A DNA stretch of 64,000 nucleotides from Corallococcus coralloides DSM 2259 (GCF_000255295.1 NC_017030.1:2170001-2234000), one strand, 5' to 3'. Counted from the stretch's first letter, positions 52,645 through 62,073 are shown. Numbers and translations: made by a program. Notes: generated from the sequence alone by a model not told the origin.

Positions 52645-54207
52645 TCAGTCGAGCGGGCGGTCGGACTGGAAGAAACAGGCGATCTTCAGGAACCGGAACA
52701 GCGCGTTGTAGGTGGCCCGGTCCAGCCGGTCGATGTCGCTGTCCAGCGCCGCGAGGATCGCAGCGGTGTCGATCTCGCGATGGCGCGATAGCGGAGACTG
52801 TTCGACGAGCTGTCGCAGGTAGGCGCGGTTCTCAGCGATGCCGCGTCGTGCCACCGGGTCGAAGCTCTCCTTGACGTACCCTGTCTCGAACACCGGATCG
52901 CCCAGCCACTGTGTCAGCGTCCGGCGCAGGATGCGGCGGTCGCGCCGGAGTGCGGCGGGCAAGCGTGAGACAAATCGCGCCAGGGCGACGTTCAGATAGG
53001 GATAGACAGGCCACAAGCCGTACCGCAGCAAGCGCTGCGATTGGCTCGCGGCACTTTGCCAGCTGGTCTGTTGCAGCCAGGCCGACGGATAGGTGCTGCG
53101 CGTGCTGAGCGCAGTCGCCATGCCGCGGGCTGAGAGGAAGGGGCACGACGGAGGCTCGGCTGCGACCCCATCCTCCCCGGCCTCACCTTGATAGGCGAAG
53201 TAGAGTTCGTCTCCACCGAATCCCGAGACAAGCGTGTCGATCCCCGCGGAGCGCAGCAGGTGAAATGCGGCTTCGAAGATCTCCGGGTAGTTTTCATCTT
53301 CAGGCGACACCTGATAGCGGCGTCGCCGCAAGCTCCGCGGGGCGAAGGGGGCATAGCGCCCGGCCGGTAGGGACAGGTCGGCGAAGCCGCCAGCGCGGCA
53401 CAACAGCAGGCGGCGCGCGCGTTGCGCTTCCCCCATCGCACCGTCGAACTGCGCCCCCATGCTCATCGCGCCGTCGCCGGTCACGTGCGCGGTGGCCAGG
53501 GCGGTCAGCGCCGAGTCCATCCCCCCGCTCAGCTCCACCGCGGTTCGCCGCGAGTCGAGGGGGCGTGCGTCGAGGATCGAGATCACCGTTTCACGGAACA
53601 GCGCCTCGACATCGACGCCGGGCGGCATTTCACGTGGACCGTCGTGACGCACTGGCTCCGGCAGCACGGCATCCACCCCCGCCGGGGTCACCACCAGGGT
53701 CGCCCCTGCCGTGGCGCGATGGAGCCCCGACACCATCGTCGCCGGGCCATAGGTGGAGATGCCGGCAATCAGGGCGAGTGCGTAATCCCAGACGATCTCG
53801 TGGGGGCCGATGCCGAGCAGGCGGGCATAGTCCCAATCGAAGCGAGCGCGGCCCCCGGTCGCGAGGCAATAGACCGGGATCGATATCGTCGGCGACGCCG
53901 TGTAGCGGATGGCCCGCCGCCGACGGTCGATGGTCAACGCGGCGAAATCAAGCGGGTAGTCCTCGAGGCCGTCGAGGTGTTCCTGGATCAGGCCTTCCGT
54001 AGCGCCGACGACATGTTCGAGCCCTTCCGGATCGTCGGCGAAGCGCTCGAGGACAATGGCGACGATCCGCTCGGCGCCCTCCAGGAGCACGGTCCGCAAC
54101 ATCCGATGCTGCACGAGCAAGACCCGCGAGCGGCCGATGGAAAAGCCCCCCTCGATGAGGCCAAGGGGGCCTGCCAGGTCGTCGAATGCAAGATCGGCTT
54201 GCAACAT
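52645..54207 (-). CDS. Asparagine-synthetase-like amide-forming enzyme
   Basis: A 520-residue protein (ATG 54207; a TTG at 54216 would add three residues). The C-terminal part is an asparagine synthetase ATP-pyrophosphatase domain: AVELSGGMDSALTALA (PP-loop at about 227-232) and LVSGFGGDELYFAYQ. The N-terminal 200 residues resemble the glutamine-amidotransferase half but lack the catalytic N-terminal Cys, as in lasso-peptide cyclases and beta-lactam synthetases, which adenylate a carboxylate and join it to an amine. It follows, with 18 bases between, a 48-residue peptide gene. No RRE, protease or transporter is nearby. The substrate is inferred. Confidence 0.8.
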   Translation of the reverse strand: MLQADLAFDDLAGPLGLIEGGFSIGRSRVLLVQHRMLRTVLLEGAERIVAIVLERFADDPEGLEHVVGATEGLIQEHLDGLEDYPLDFAALTIDRRRRAIRYTASPTISIPVYCLATGGRARFDWDYARLLGIGPHEIVWDYALALIAGISTYGPATMVSGLHRATAGATLVVTPAGVDAVLPEPVRHDGPREMPPGVDVEALFRETVISILDARPLDSRRTAVELSGGMDSALTALATAHVTGDGAMSMGAQFDGAMGEAQRARRLLLCRAGGFADLSLPAGRYAPFAPRSLRRRRYQVSPEDENYPEIFEAAFHLLRSAGIDTLVSGFGGDELYFAYQGEAGEDGVAAEPPSCPFLSARGMATALSTRSTYPSAWLQQTSWQSAASQSQRLLRYGLWPVYPYLNVALARFVSRLPAALRRDRRILRRTLTQWLGDPVFETGYVKESFDPVARRGIAENRAYLRQLVEQSPLSRHREIDTAAILAALDSDIDRLDRATYNALFRFLKIACFFQSDRPLD

Positions 54208-54225
54208 CGCGGTCAACCGCTGGGA

Positions 54226-54372
54226 TCAGGGATAGCCGCCGAACCGGTCGTCGCCCTCGTTGATCTTCGGAGGCATTGGCGAGCCGGGGTCGGACACTTC
54301 AGAGGCAGGCAATACGCTGTCGAGTGCCTTGAGCTGCGCCTGGAGTTGCTTCGACTTAGACGATCTGGTCAT
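54226..54372 (-). CDS. 48-residue peptide, candidate substrate of the Asn-synthetase-like enzyme
   Basis: The ATG at 54372 lies 8 bases from AGGAGG, a very strong ribosome-binding site; ATG 54378 is too close to it. The product has a basic N-terminus (MTRSSKSKQ), an amphipathic helix (LQAQLKALDSVLP), an acidic/Pro-Gly part (SEVSDPGSPMPPK) and a C-terminus INEGDDRFGGYP. This leader-plus-tail layout and its position right in front of an amide-forming enzyme suit a precursor peptide. It does not show the lasso pattern (Thr at -2, Gly1, Asp/Glu at 7-9) clearly. The frame is not random: codon use is ordinary for this genome. Confidence 0.65.
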   Translation of the reverse strand: MTRSSKSKQLQAQLKALDSVLPASEVSDPGSPMPPKINEGDDRFGGYP

Positions 54373-54510
54373 AACCATCTCCTCCTGTCTGGCGGGGTGC
54401 GCCCAACACCAGGCGCCTCGGAAGCCGCCAGATTGACCATCTTGTCAGCAATGACAAGCAGGCACAACAAGCCGAAGGCGCGGTCGTTCAGGGCACCACC
54501 AGGAGAACGC

Positions 54511-55066
54511 ATGGCGGTCAAGAAGTCAGCGAAGCCGAGGGCGGCGGAAAAGCGGCCGAAGTTGAATCCTGCACTCATGCATGCCGCGCGATCGCGCTCG
54601 CTCACGGATGTGCAACGACTCCTCGCCGAGGGCGCATCGCCGGACTCGGCGGGTGCGGCGGGCTCGCAAACCGAAGGCAACCTGGTGGAGACCGTGCGCC
54701 TCTTGCTTGCGGCCGGAGCCGATGTCACGGCGACGGATGGCGATGGAAATACAGCGCTCCACCGCGCGTGCCACAACGGGCACACCGCCGTGATCGAGAT
54801 GCTGCTCGCGGCGGGGGCGGACATGAGGACGCTCAATCGCGAGGGACGCCTCCCGGGGGAGAGTGCGGTCTGGGGAGGGCACACCGATATCGTGCGGCTT
54901 CTCATCGATCGAGCAGGTGCAATCGCTTCCATTGATGATGCGCTTGTCTTCGCGGCGAGCCAGGGGCGCGGATCCCTCGCGGCCGGGGAATCAGCACGGG
55001 GACTCGCCCAGGGAGATTGCAGTAGCGAAGGGGAGGTCGGGCGCGGCGAAGTTGCTCGGAGCCTGA
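54511..55066 (+). pseudogene. Ankyrin-repeat protein gene with frameshift
   Basis: ATG 54511 (AGGAG before it) opens a protein with three or four ankyrin repeats: NPALMHAARSRSLTDVQRLLAEGAS, DGNTALHRACHNGHTAVIEMLLAAGAD and GESAVWGGHTDIVRLLI. Near 54958-54965 (run CAGGGG) the ankyrin pattern leaves this frame and continues in the +1 frame: GADPSRPGNQHG, then DSPREIAVAKGRSGAAKLLG, ending at 55066. The original frame ends at 55095 with meaningless sequence. A real frameshift or a sequencing error is possible. One repeat also seems shortened at the break. Confidence 0.75.
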
Positions 55067-55129
55067 CCTGTCGGTGCGTTGCCTCTCTTGACTGAGTACG
55101 GGCCTGCCCGGATCTGCGAAGCTGGGCGC

Positions 55130-55993
55130 ATGGAACACTTCGTCCAGGTCGCTGAGGGAGTCTCGCTTTGGGTCGAGTCACGAGGCCCGGAGAAGGCTCC
55201 CGCTGTGCTGCTCATCATGGGGTCCACGGCATCGGGGCTGTTCTGGCCGGATGCGCTCGTGGACCTCCTCGCCCGGCGTTACCGGGTCATCCGCTATGAC
55301 CACCGGGACACCGGGGCGTCCACCTGGGATTTCGACCGGGTTCCCTACTCGGCGACCCGGATGGCCGAGGATGCGCTGGCCATCCTCGATGCGCTCGGCA
55401 TCGCTCGCGCGCATGTCGTGGGCCTGTCGCTGGGCGGCTTTCTGGCCCAGTGGCTTTCAGTCACGCATCCCGCGCGGCTTCTCAGCGCGACAGTCATTGG
55501 GGCTCCTGCGCTCGAAGGTGCCCCCGCACGCGCCGGCCTCCCAGCACGCGCCCCCATCGACCCTGGACTGTTCGAGTTCTGGAGCCACATGTTCGACCCG
55601 CGCGGCCTGGATGAGCAGGTGGAGTGGCGGGTCGAGAACTGGCGCAGACTCAACGGCCACGTGATTCCCTTCGATGCCGACGAGTTCCGTGCACTCGAGC
55701 GGCGCGTCATCGCGCATGCGGGCCGTCACGATACTTCGACAGCCCATGCCCGGGCCGACCCTTCGGGGATGGCTCGCGGAGCGGAGCTCCCGCAGGTCAC
55801 CGTGCCCACGCTCGTCATTGCCGCGCCGGAGGACCCCACCCATCCCGCGTCCAATGCCCGGTTCCTCGCGGAGACCCTGCCACGCTCGACCCTGGTGAGC
55901 ATTGAAGGGATGGGGCACGCGCTTCCTCGCGCGATCGTGCCACCGCTCGCGGCGGCGCTCCTGCGGCACTTCGACACGGCCAGGCACGACTGA
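55130..55993 (+). CDS. Alpha/beta hydrolase
   Basis: A 287-residue enzyme from ATG 55130. The fold is canonical: strand APAVLLIMGSTASGLFW, the loop YDHRDTGAST, the nucleophile elbow G-L-S100-L-G-G in AHVVGLSLGGFLAQW, the acid D in APEDPTHPASN and the base H in SIEGMGHALP. This order and the DTGAST motif match RdmC-type esterases and related hydrolases (aclacinomycin methylesterase group). The substrate is unknown. It follows the ankyrin frame by about 60 bases and converges on the second dehydrogenase lipoprotein. Confidence 0.93.
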   Translation: MEHFVQVAEGVSLWVESRGPEKAPAVLLIMGSTASGLFWPDALVDLLARRYRVIRYDHRDTGASTWDFDRVPYSATRMAEDALAILDALGIARAHVVGLSLGGFLAQWLSVTHPARLLSATVIGAPALEGAPARAGLPARAPIDPGLFEFWSHMFDPRGLDEQVEWRVENWRRLNGHVIPFDADEFRALERRVIAHAGRHDTSTAHARADPSGMARGAELPQVTVPTLVIAAPEDPTHPASNARFLAETLPRSTLVSIEGMGHALPRAIVPPLAAALLRHFDTARHD

Positions 55994-56069
55994 AACCCAC
56001 TGCGCGCCCCCGCGCTCCCCGAGGTTTGATTCGCTCGGGGAGCGGGGCGCGCGGTGGCCTAGGGATGCT

Positions 56070-57443
56070 TCACTGCGGCGTGACCTTGATCACCTTGCCG
56101 TTGGTGGCGTCGGTGAGCAGGTAGAGGGCGCCCTCGGGGCCCTGCACCACCTCGCGGATGCGCGAGTCCAGGTTCTTGAGGAGGTGCTCCTCGCCCACCA
56201 CGCGGTCGTTGCGCACCATGAGCCGCACCAGCGTCTTGGCCGCCAGGCCGCCGATGAACATGTTGTTCTTCCACTCGGGGAACAGGGTCCCGGAGTAGAA
56301 GGTCATCCCCGAGGGGGCAATCACCGGGTCCCAGTAGTACACGGGCTGCTCCATGCCCGGAGCCTGGGTGCTCTGGTGGATGGGCGCGCCGGAGTACTCC
56401 TCGCCATACCCGATGGTGGGCCAGCCGTAGTCCTTGCCGGCCTCGGGGCGGTTCACTTCGTCACCACCCTGCGGCCCCATCTCCACCGTCCACAGCCGGT
56501 TCTGGCTGTCGAGCGCCGCGGACAGGACGTTGCGGTGACCGATGGACCAGATCTCCGGCTTCGCCTCCGGGTTGCTCAGGTACGGGTTGTCCTGGGGCAC
56601 GGAGCCGTCCGGATTGATGCGGACCACCTTGCCGAAGTGGCTCTTCACGTCCTGGGCCTGGGCACGGCCTTCAAGGATGGAGCGCTCCCCGAGCGTGACG
56701 AACAGCTTGTTGTCCGGGGTGAACACCATCCGGCCCCCGGAGTGCAGCGTGGACTCGAGCGTGGGCATCATGCGGAAGATGACCTGGACGTTCTCCACGC
56801 GAGGCTGCGCTCCGTCCACGAGCCGCGCGCGCGCCACCGCCAGCCCGTTGCCGCCCTGACGGGGCTCGGTATAGGTCCAGTAGATGAGCTGGCTCGTGGC
56901 GTAGTCCGGGCCCACCTCCACGTCGAGCAGGCCGCCCTGACCGCGTGCGTCCACGGAGGGCAGGCCGCTGACGGCGGCGGACTTCTCGCCCTTCTGCGTG
57001 ACGATGTAGAGCGAGCCGGTGGCCTTCTCCGTCACCAGCATGCGCTGGTCCGGCAGGAAGGCGATGGCCCAGGGGTTCCTGAAGCCGGAGGCAATCTCCG
57101 TGGTCTTGAGGGGCGTCTTCGTCTGGATGGCGGGGACGCGCGTCTGCCCGGGGAAGGCCGGCGTGTTTTCAGGCACGTTGGGCGGGCCCTGCGGAACCGG
57201 GGGGCCGCTGGGGAGCGGATCTTCCGGGGTGCCTGCGTCATTCTCAGGGGTGCCCGCGTCGTCTTCCGGGGTGCCCGCGTCATTCTCAGGGACGCCCGAG
57301 TCATTCTCAGGGACGCCCGAATCCTGTGAGGGAACGCCAGAGTCCTGCAGCTGGGTGCCCGAGTCCGGTGACGTGGGCTCTGGATCGTCCTGGCAACCGA
57401 CCAGGAGGGTGGCGACGATGAGGGACGTTGTCAGGATGCGCAT
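56070..57443 (-). CDS. Secreted PQQ-dependent aldose/glucose dehydrogenase-type lipoprotein
   Basis: A 457-residue protein; ATG 57443 has GTGGAG before it and gives lipobox LLVGC. A 70-residue acidic linker of repeated 7-residue units (GTPENDA, GTPEDDA, GVPENDS) follows. The rest is a six-bladed GSDH propeller: EIASGFRNPWAIAFLPDQRMLVTEK (read in part), the catalytic-site strand GQGGLLDVEVGPDYATS, HSGGRMVFTPDNKLFVTLGE and IGHRNVLSAALDSQ. It probably oxidises sugars at the cell surface with PQQ. It is a shorter relative of the 980-residue protein at 25-28 kb. Confidence 0.9.
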   Translation of the reverse strand: MRILTTSLIVATLLVGCQDDPEPTSPDSGTQLQDSGVPSQDSGVPENDSGVPENDAGTPEDDAGTPENDAGTPEDPLPSGPPVPQGPPNVPENTPAFPGQTRVPAIQTKTPLKTTEIASGFRNPWAIAFLPDQRMLVTEKATGSLYIVTQKGEKSAAVSGLPSVDARGQGGLLDVEVGPDYATSQLIYWTYTEPRQGGNGLAVARARLVDGAQPRVENVQVIFRMMPTLESTLHSGGRMVFTPDNKLFVTLGERSILEGRAQAQDVKSHFGKVVRINPDGSVPQDNPYLSNPEAKPEIWSIGHRNVLSAALDSQNRLWTVEMGPQGGDEVNRPEAGKDYGWPTIGYGEEYSGAPIHQSTQAPGMEQPVYYWDPVIAPSGMTFYSGTLFPEWKNNMFIGGLAAKTLVRLMVRNDRVVGEEHLLKNLDSRIREVVQGPEGALYLLTDATNGKVIKVTPQ

Positions 57444-57612
57444 GCGACTCACTCCACGGGGGGAAAAGGAGGAAGAACCGAACATCGCGTTCTTTGGGGC
57501 GAGTGGGAAGGGCGCGTTACGACGGGTGGCGGTGGTGGACATCGGACTGCGCGCCTCTACACTCCGCGGGCTCTGCGACCCTTCGCGGGTCGGAAAGGAC
57601 GAAGTGAAGACC

Positions 57613-58461
57613 ATGAAGAACCCGCTCTTCGGCTGTATGGCCTCCGCGCTCATGACCCTGGCGGCGACGCCCGCGCTGGCTCAGCTCCAACTGCCGGCCC
57701 CCAGCCCCGCGGCGAAGGTGTCGCAGGAGGTTGGTGTCTCCGAAATCTCCATCGAATATTCCAGCCCTGGCGTGAAGGGCCGGAAGGTCTGGGGCGAGCT
57801 GGTCCCCCATGACAAGGCGTGGCGCAGCGGCGCCAACTCGGCGACGAAGATCACCTTCAGCCACCCGGTCACCTTCGGCGACAAGGCCGTCCCGGCCGGT
57901 TCCTACGCCATCGTCAGCCTGCCCTCGCAGAAGGGCTGGAAGGTGATGCTGAACACGGACCTGGGCCTGTGGCGGGGCGCCGCGCCCTATGACGCCTCCA
58001 AGGACGTGGCCTCGGTGAGCGCCACCACCACGGAGATCCCGGCGCGCGAGCGCCTGACGTACCTCTTCACCGACACCACGGACACCAGCACGCGGCTGGA
58101 CCTGGAGTGGGAGAAGCTGCGCGTCTCCGTGCCCATCACGGTGGACACCGCTGCCTTCGCGAAGGCCAACATCGAGCAGGCGGAGAAGGACGCGGCCAGC
58201 ATGCACACGAGCGCGGCCTCCTACCTGGCGGGCACCGCCAAGGACCCTGCCGCCGCGCTGAAGCACGCCGACGCGGCCGTGGCCGCCAACCCCACGTGGT
58301 ACGCCCACTGGACCCGCGCGAGCGTCCTGTCGCAGATGGGCAAGTACGCCGAGGCCCGCAAGGCCGCGCAGACCGCGTGGGACCTGGGGCAGAAGGACAA
58401 GAACTTCTTCTTCCGGGACCAGGTCTCCAAGGCCCTGGCGGAGTGGAAGAACAAGAAGTAG
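57613..58461 (+). CDS. DUF2911 secreted protein with TPR-like tail
   Basis: A 282-residue protein from ATG 57613 (GAAGTGAAG upstream). The signal peptide ends at ALA-Q (24). DUF2911 covers about 30-185: SQEVGVSEISIEYSSPGVKGRKVWGELVP (read in part), AWRSGANSATKITFSHPVTFG and AGSYAIVSLP, the usual family lines. Residues about 190-282 have a TPR-like helix set (AALKHADAAVAANPTWYAHWTRASVLSQMGKYAEARKAAQTAWDLG). The family is common in Bacteroidetes and Myxobacteria; function unknown. A hairpin ends it. Confidence 0.9.
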   Translation: MKNPLFGCMASALMTLAATPALAQLQLPAPSPAAKVSQEVGVSEISIEYSSPGVKGRKVWGELVPHDKAWRSGANSATKITFSHPVTFGDKAVPAGSYAIVSLPSQKGWKVMLNTDLGLWRGAAPYDASKDVASVSATTTEIPARERLTYLFTDTTDTSTRLDLEWEKLRVSVPITVDTAAFAKANIEQAEKDAASMHTSAASYLAGTAKDPAAALKHADAAVAANPTWYAHWTRASVLSQMGKYAEARKAAQTAWDLGQKDKNFFFRDQVSKALAEWKNKK

Positions 58462-58476
58462 CCCGCCTTCGCTCCC

Positions 58477-58503
58477 GGGGCTCCTCAGCGATGGAGGGGC
58501 CCC
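58477..58503. terminator. Terminator between DUF2911 and bshA
   Basis: GGGGCTCCT (58477-58485) pairs with AGGGGCCCC (58495-58503), one wobble pair, loop of 9. It overlaps the 3' end of bshA, which ends at 58485, and serves both converging transcripts. Confidence 0.6.
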
Positions 58504-59648
58504 GTCAGGAGCCGGCGGTAGAGCGCCTCGTAGCGGTCGATGGCGGGTTCCATCTGGAAGTGCTCCAGGACCCGCGCCCGCGCGCGGTGTGAGAAGCCCT
58601 GCCAGCGCTTCGCGTCCTCGACCAACGTGAGCACGTGCCGGGCCATGGCGGGGACGTCCCCCAGCGGCGCCAGGAAGCCCGTCTCTCCGTGCGTGACGAG
58701 CTCCGGGATTCCGCCCAGGTCGCTGGCCACCACGGGAATGCCGCAGCTCAGCGCCTCCAGCGCGGCGAGCCCGAAGCTCTCCTGCTCGCTGGGGAGCAGG
58801 AAGACGTCGGAGGCGGCGATCAGCTCCTCGAAGCGGTCCTGCTTGCCGAGGAACGCGACGCGGCCCTCCAGGCCCATCTCCCGCAGCATCCGCTCCGCGG
58901 GCGAGCGCTCCGGACCGTCTCCCACCATCACCAACCGGCAGGGACGGCGGCGCTGGACCTCCGTGAAGATGGCGACCACGTCGGCGATGCGCTTCACCGG
59001 CCGGAAGTTGGAGACGTGGATGAGCACCGGCTCGGCGTCGTGCAGGTCCGGGAAGAGCGCGCGCAGGCAGGCGCGGTCGCGCACCGGGGCGTAGCGCGCG
59101 GTGTCCGCGAAGTTGGCGATGACGTCGATGGGGACGCTCTCGGGGATGTCGAAGCCCTGCCACGTCGCGCGGCGCAGGTAGGCCGACGGCACCGTCACCG
59201 CGTCGCTGCGCAGGATGGAGAAGCGGGTAATCGGCAGGTAGCTGGGGTCGATTCCCACCAGCGTGGTGTCCGTCCCGTGCAGCGTGGTGACGACGCGCGG
59301 CGCCCTGGGGCCCAGCACCTCGCGCGCCATCCACGCGGCGGTGGCGTGCGGCACCGCGTAGTGGACGTGCAGGATGTCCAGGCGCTCGTAGCTGGCGACC
59401 TCGATCATCTTGGAGGCCAGCGCGATGGGATAGGTGCTGGACTGCTGGAGCGCCGGGTAGTCGCTCTCCGTCACCTCGTGGAAGACGACCTTGCGGTTCG
59501 TGCCATGGAGCCGGACTGGCAGGTCCCGGGCGATGAAGTGGACGCGGTGGCCCCGGTCCGCCATCGCGAGGCCAATCTCCGTGGCGACCATGCCGCTGCC
59601 ACCGAAGGTCGGAAAGCAGGTGATGGCCACGTTGAGCGGGGCGTTCAT
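58485..59648 (-). CDS. bshA: BshA: N-acetyl-alpha-D-glucosaminyl L-malate synthase
   Basis: A 387-residue GT4-family glycosyltransferase, first step of bacillithiol synthesis: UDP-GlcNAc plus L-malate gives GlcNAc-malate. It starts with [26 protein letters not shown], whose GGSG loop holds the sugar nucleotide, then LDILHVHYAVPHATAAWMA and the donor-binding strand LIHVSNFRPVKRI. The EX7E motif is E-S-F-G-L-A-A-L-E within SEQESFGLAALEALSCG. Cytoplasmic. It overlaps bshB1 by four bases (59645-59648) and is the last gene of the bshC-bshB1-bshA operon. Confidence 0.92.
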   Translation of the reverse strand: MNAPLNVAITCFPTFGGSGMVATEIGLAMADRGHRVHFIARDLPVRLHGTNRKVVFHEVTESDYPALQQSSTYPIALASKMIEVASYERLDILHVHYAVPHATAAWMAREVLGPRAPRVVTTLHGTDTTLVGIDPSYLPITRFSILRSDAVTVPSAYLRRATWQGFDIPESVPIDVIANFADTARYAPVRDRACLRALFPDLHDAEPVLIHVSNFRPVKRIADVVAIFTEVQRRRPCRLVMVGDGPERSPAERMLREMGLEGRVAFLGKQDRFEELIAASDVFLLPSEQESFGLAALEALSCGIPVVASDLGGIPELVTHGETGFLAPLGDVPAMARHVLTLVEDAKRWQGFSHRARARVLEHFQMEPAIDRYEALYRRLLTGPLHR

Positions 59649-60451
59649 GAGCGTGCCGGGAAGAACAGGGGCCGGGCGAAGCTATTCCGGCGGAAGTGGT
59701 CGAGCGGGTCGGCCAGTCCCAGCGCCTCGCGGAGGATGTAGGGCTCGCCGTGGGTGACGCCAATCTGCGCGCCATGGAAGCGGTCCCGGGCCTCCAGCGA
59801 GGACAGCGACAGCGGTGAGCCCACCAGCGTGGGCGGGGCGTCCGGGCGGGGCATCACCTGGCTTGCGTAGCAGTGCACCGCGGCCAGCTTGCGCTCGTAG
59901 ACGGCGGAGACGTCGATGATGACGCCAGGCTCGGCCAGGTGCCGCAGCGGGTAGTAGAGGACCTGCCGCGGCGTGAAGGGCTCCGCGGCGGGCTGCGCGT
60001 CGAACCTACGCACGCCCGCGAAGAAGAGGGCGCGCGTCACCAGCGCGCTGGCCGCCTCGTGGTCCGGGTGTCGCTCCTGCTCCCAGGGCACGACGACCAG
60101 CTCCGGACGCAGGCGGCGCAGCGCCTCCACCACGCGGACCACGGCGGCGGTGCGGGCGCGCTCGGGCTCGGGCGTGTCGAAGCCCGCCCACGGATTGAGC
60201 CAGCCGTCGGGCAGCTCCAGGTTCTCCCGGTGGGCCAGCCCCAGCGCGCGGGTGGCGGCTTCTGTCTCCTCCGCGCGGGACTGCGGCGTGCCGCGCGAGC
60301 TCTTCTCGCCGCGCGTCAGGTCGACGATGCCGGTGCGGTAGCCGCGGGCGGCCATGCTCGCCATCAGCCCGCCGCAGAACAGCTCCACGTCATCCGGGTG
60401 GGGGCCAAAGGCGAGGACGTCGATGTTGTAGGCGGTGCCGGTCGCAGTCAT
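59645..60451 (-). CDS. bshB1: BshB1: GlcNAc-malate deacetylase (PIG-L/LmbE family)
   Basis: A 268-residue zinc deacetylase, second step: it removes the acetyl group from GlcNAc-malate to give GlcN-malate. The metal site is H18-P-D20-D21 in [17 protein letters not shown], with a third ligand in the HPDHEA segment ([16 protein letters not shown]). The G-rich ending and the line [16 protein letters not shown] are typical of BshB1. The ATG overlaps the stop of bshC (60448-60451) and its own stop overlaps the bshA start, so all three are translationally coupled. Confidence 0.92.
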   Translation of the reverse strand: MTATGTAYNIDVLAFGPHPDDVELFCGGLMASMAARGYRTGIVDLTRGEKSSRGTPQSRAEETEAATRALGLAHRENLELPDGWLNPWAGFDTPEPERARTAAVVRVVEALRRLRPELVVVPWEQERHPDHEAASALVTRALFFAGVRRFDAQPAAEPFTPRQVLYYPLRHLAEPGVIIDVSAVYERKLAAVHCYASQVMPRPDAPPTLVGSPLSLSSLEARDRFHGAQIGVTHGEPYILREALGLADPLDHFRRNSFARPLFFPARS

Positions 60452-62073
60452 GGCGTCAGGTCCTTCGAGTCACCGCGGAAGGGGACACACGCGTCCAGCA
60501 CCTGCTTCGTGAAGGCACGCATCCCGATGCGGCAGGCGAAGTAGGGCAGCCCCAGGACCCGCTCCTGGGGCGCGTCCTCCGGGAAGAGGAAAGTGCGCAG
60601 GCGGTCCACCTGTTCGGCCGCCGTGGCATCGCGCCGGGCGAGCGCGCGGCGGTAGCGGCCCGTCAGGCGGGACACCGCGACCCGCACCGTGCCCCGGGTG
60701 CGGCGCAGCGCGTCCTGGAGGCTCGCGTCCACCGCCGACACCTGTCCGGCGACGCGCTCCAGCTCGGAGGAGAATGCGCCGAAGAGGCGGGCCTCCAGGG
60801 CCTCGGGCGTCTCCAGCGGCTCCGGGGCATTCCGCGTGGCCAGCCGCGTGAGCAGCGTGTCGCGCGGCACGTTCACCTCATCCGGCTGGAGCCCCACCTT
60901 GCCCAGCCACCGGCGCGCGCGGTCATCGAGCACGCGGAAGCGGGCCCGGGGAATGGCGAGCGGCATCGGCCGGCCCGCGTGGGCGTAGAGCGGTGCCAGT
61001 TGCGCGAAGTAGGCCAGCTCGCCCGGGCCGCCGACATACGCCGCCGTGGGGAGCCAGGTGTCCTGGAGGAGGGGGCGCAGCAGCGCGGACGTGGTGAAGC
61101 GCAGCGGTTCACGCTCCAGGGCGGCGTGCAGCGCGTCCTGGGAGAGGGCGCTGCCTTCCGGGTGGCCCACCAGACTCCAGGCGCCTGCTTCCGCCGGGTC
61201 CAGCCGGTAGCGCGGGCCATCGAGCGCCTCCGGTGAGAAGAAGCTGAGCGGCGAGCCGGGGCGGACATGGACCTGCACCGCGTAGCCCGCGCGGGTGAGC
61301 GCCTCCGCACGGGCCGCGAGCACCGCGGAGAGGGTCCCCGCTTCCTGGAGGGCGAAGCGATGCACGGGCGCGGCCAGGGGCGCCAGCCGTGCGTCTCTCG
61401 GGTCGAGGAAGACCAGGCCCTCGTCGGCGAAGAGGGACGACAGCACGTCGGTGAAGGCTTGCGCGAGCGTGGCCTCGGGACGGTAGGCCTGCTCCAGCAG
61501 GGAGAGGAACGCCTCCGCGTGGGGTTCTGCTCCCAGCTCGGCGCGGAGGGTGGCCAGGGCGGGGAGGACGCTCGGGCCCAGGTGGCGGTGGGCGATGGGC
61601 GCTCGAGACGCTGCCGCATCCGGAAGCTCGAGCGCCAGTCGACAGGGCCCTCCGCCCGGACGTGGGATGACACAGTGGTCAATCTCCGGAAGGTCGTGGT
61701 CCTCCGTCTGGAGCCAGAAGACGGGAACACAGGGCCGGCCGGTTTCTTCCTGGAGCGCGCGCGCCGTGACGATGGCGGAGGCGGCCTTGTAGAGCGTGTA
61801 CAGCGGGCCCAGGAAGAGGCCCATCTGCTGTCCCGTCACCACCGCCACGGTGCCGGGCCGCGCGAGCAGCGCGAGGTTGTGCTCCCGGGCGGGACTCGGC
61901 GCGAGGCGCGCGTTCTGCGCGGCGAGGACGTCCAGCAGCGCGGGCGACACCGTGCGCGACGCGGCGGCGGCCACGGCCCGGGCGCGCGCTTCACGGTGCC
62001 GGTAGTCATCGGAAAGGAAGGAGAGCGCGGACGCATCTCCGCGCAGCCACGCGGTCGAGAAGGAGGACGTCAC
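60448..62073 (-). CDS. bshC: BshC: bacillithiol cysteine-adding enzyme
   Basis: A 541-residue protein starting with GTG 62073. BshC adds L-cysteine to GlcN-malate, the last step. Motifs of the family: [26 protein letters not shown] near residue 85, then [20 protein letters not shown], the catalytic-domain line [25 protein letters not shown], and the helical coiled-coil tail (about 430-520). It is the first gene of the operon; an open frame continues upstream to the window edge but lies antisense to the PIG-L gene. The start codon overlaps no other gene. Confidence 0.92.
   Translation of the reverse strand: MTSSFSTAWLRGDASALSFLSDDYRHREARARAVAAAASRTVSPALLDVLAAQNARLAPSPAREHNLALLARPGTVAVVTGQQMGLFLGPLYTLYKAASAIVTARALQEETGRPCVPVFWLQTEDHDLPEIDHCVIPRPGGGPCRLALELPDAAASRAPIAHRHLGPSVLPALATLRAELGAEPHAEAFLSLLEQAYRPEATLAQAFTDVLSSLFADEGLVFLDPRDARLAPLAAPVHRFALQEAGTLSAVLAARAEALTRAGYAVQVHVRPGSPLSFFSPEALDGPRYRLDPAEAGAWSLVGHPEGSALSQDALHAALEREPLRFTTSALLRPLLQDTWLPTAAYVGGPGELAYFAQLAPLYAHAGRPMPLAIPRARFRVLDDRARRWLGKVGLQPDEVNVPRDTLLTRLATRNAPEPLETPEALEARLFGAFSSELERVAGQVSAVDASLQDALRRTRGTVRVAVSRLTGRYRRALARRDATAAEQVDRLRTFLFPEDAPQERVLGLPYFACRIGMRAFTKQVLDACVPFRGDSKDLTP

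Noticed and set aside
52645-54372. Standard lasso-peptide cluster
   Set aside because: No RRE (B1) or protease (B2) gene is adjacent, and the peptide lacks a clear Gly1 to Asp/Glu ring pattern, so only the looser two-gene call is made.
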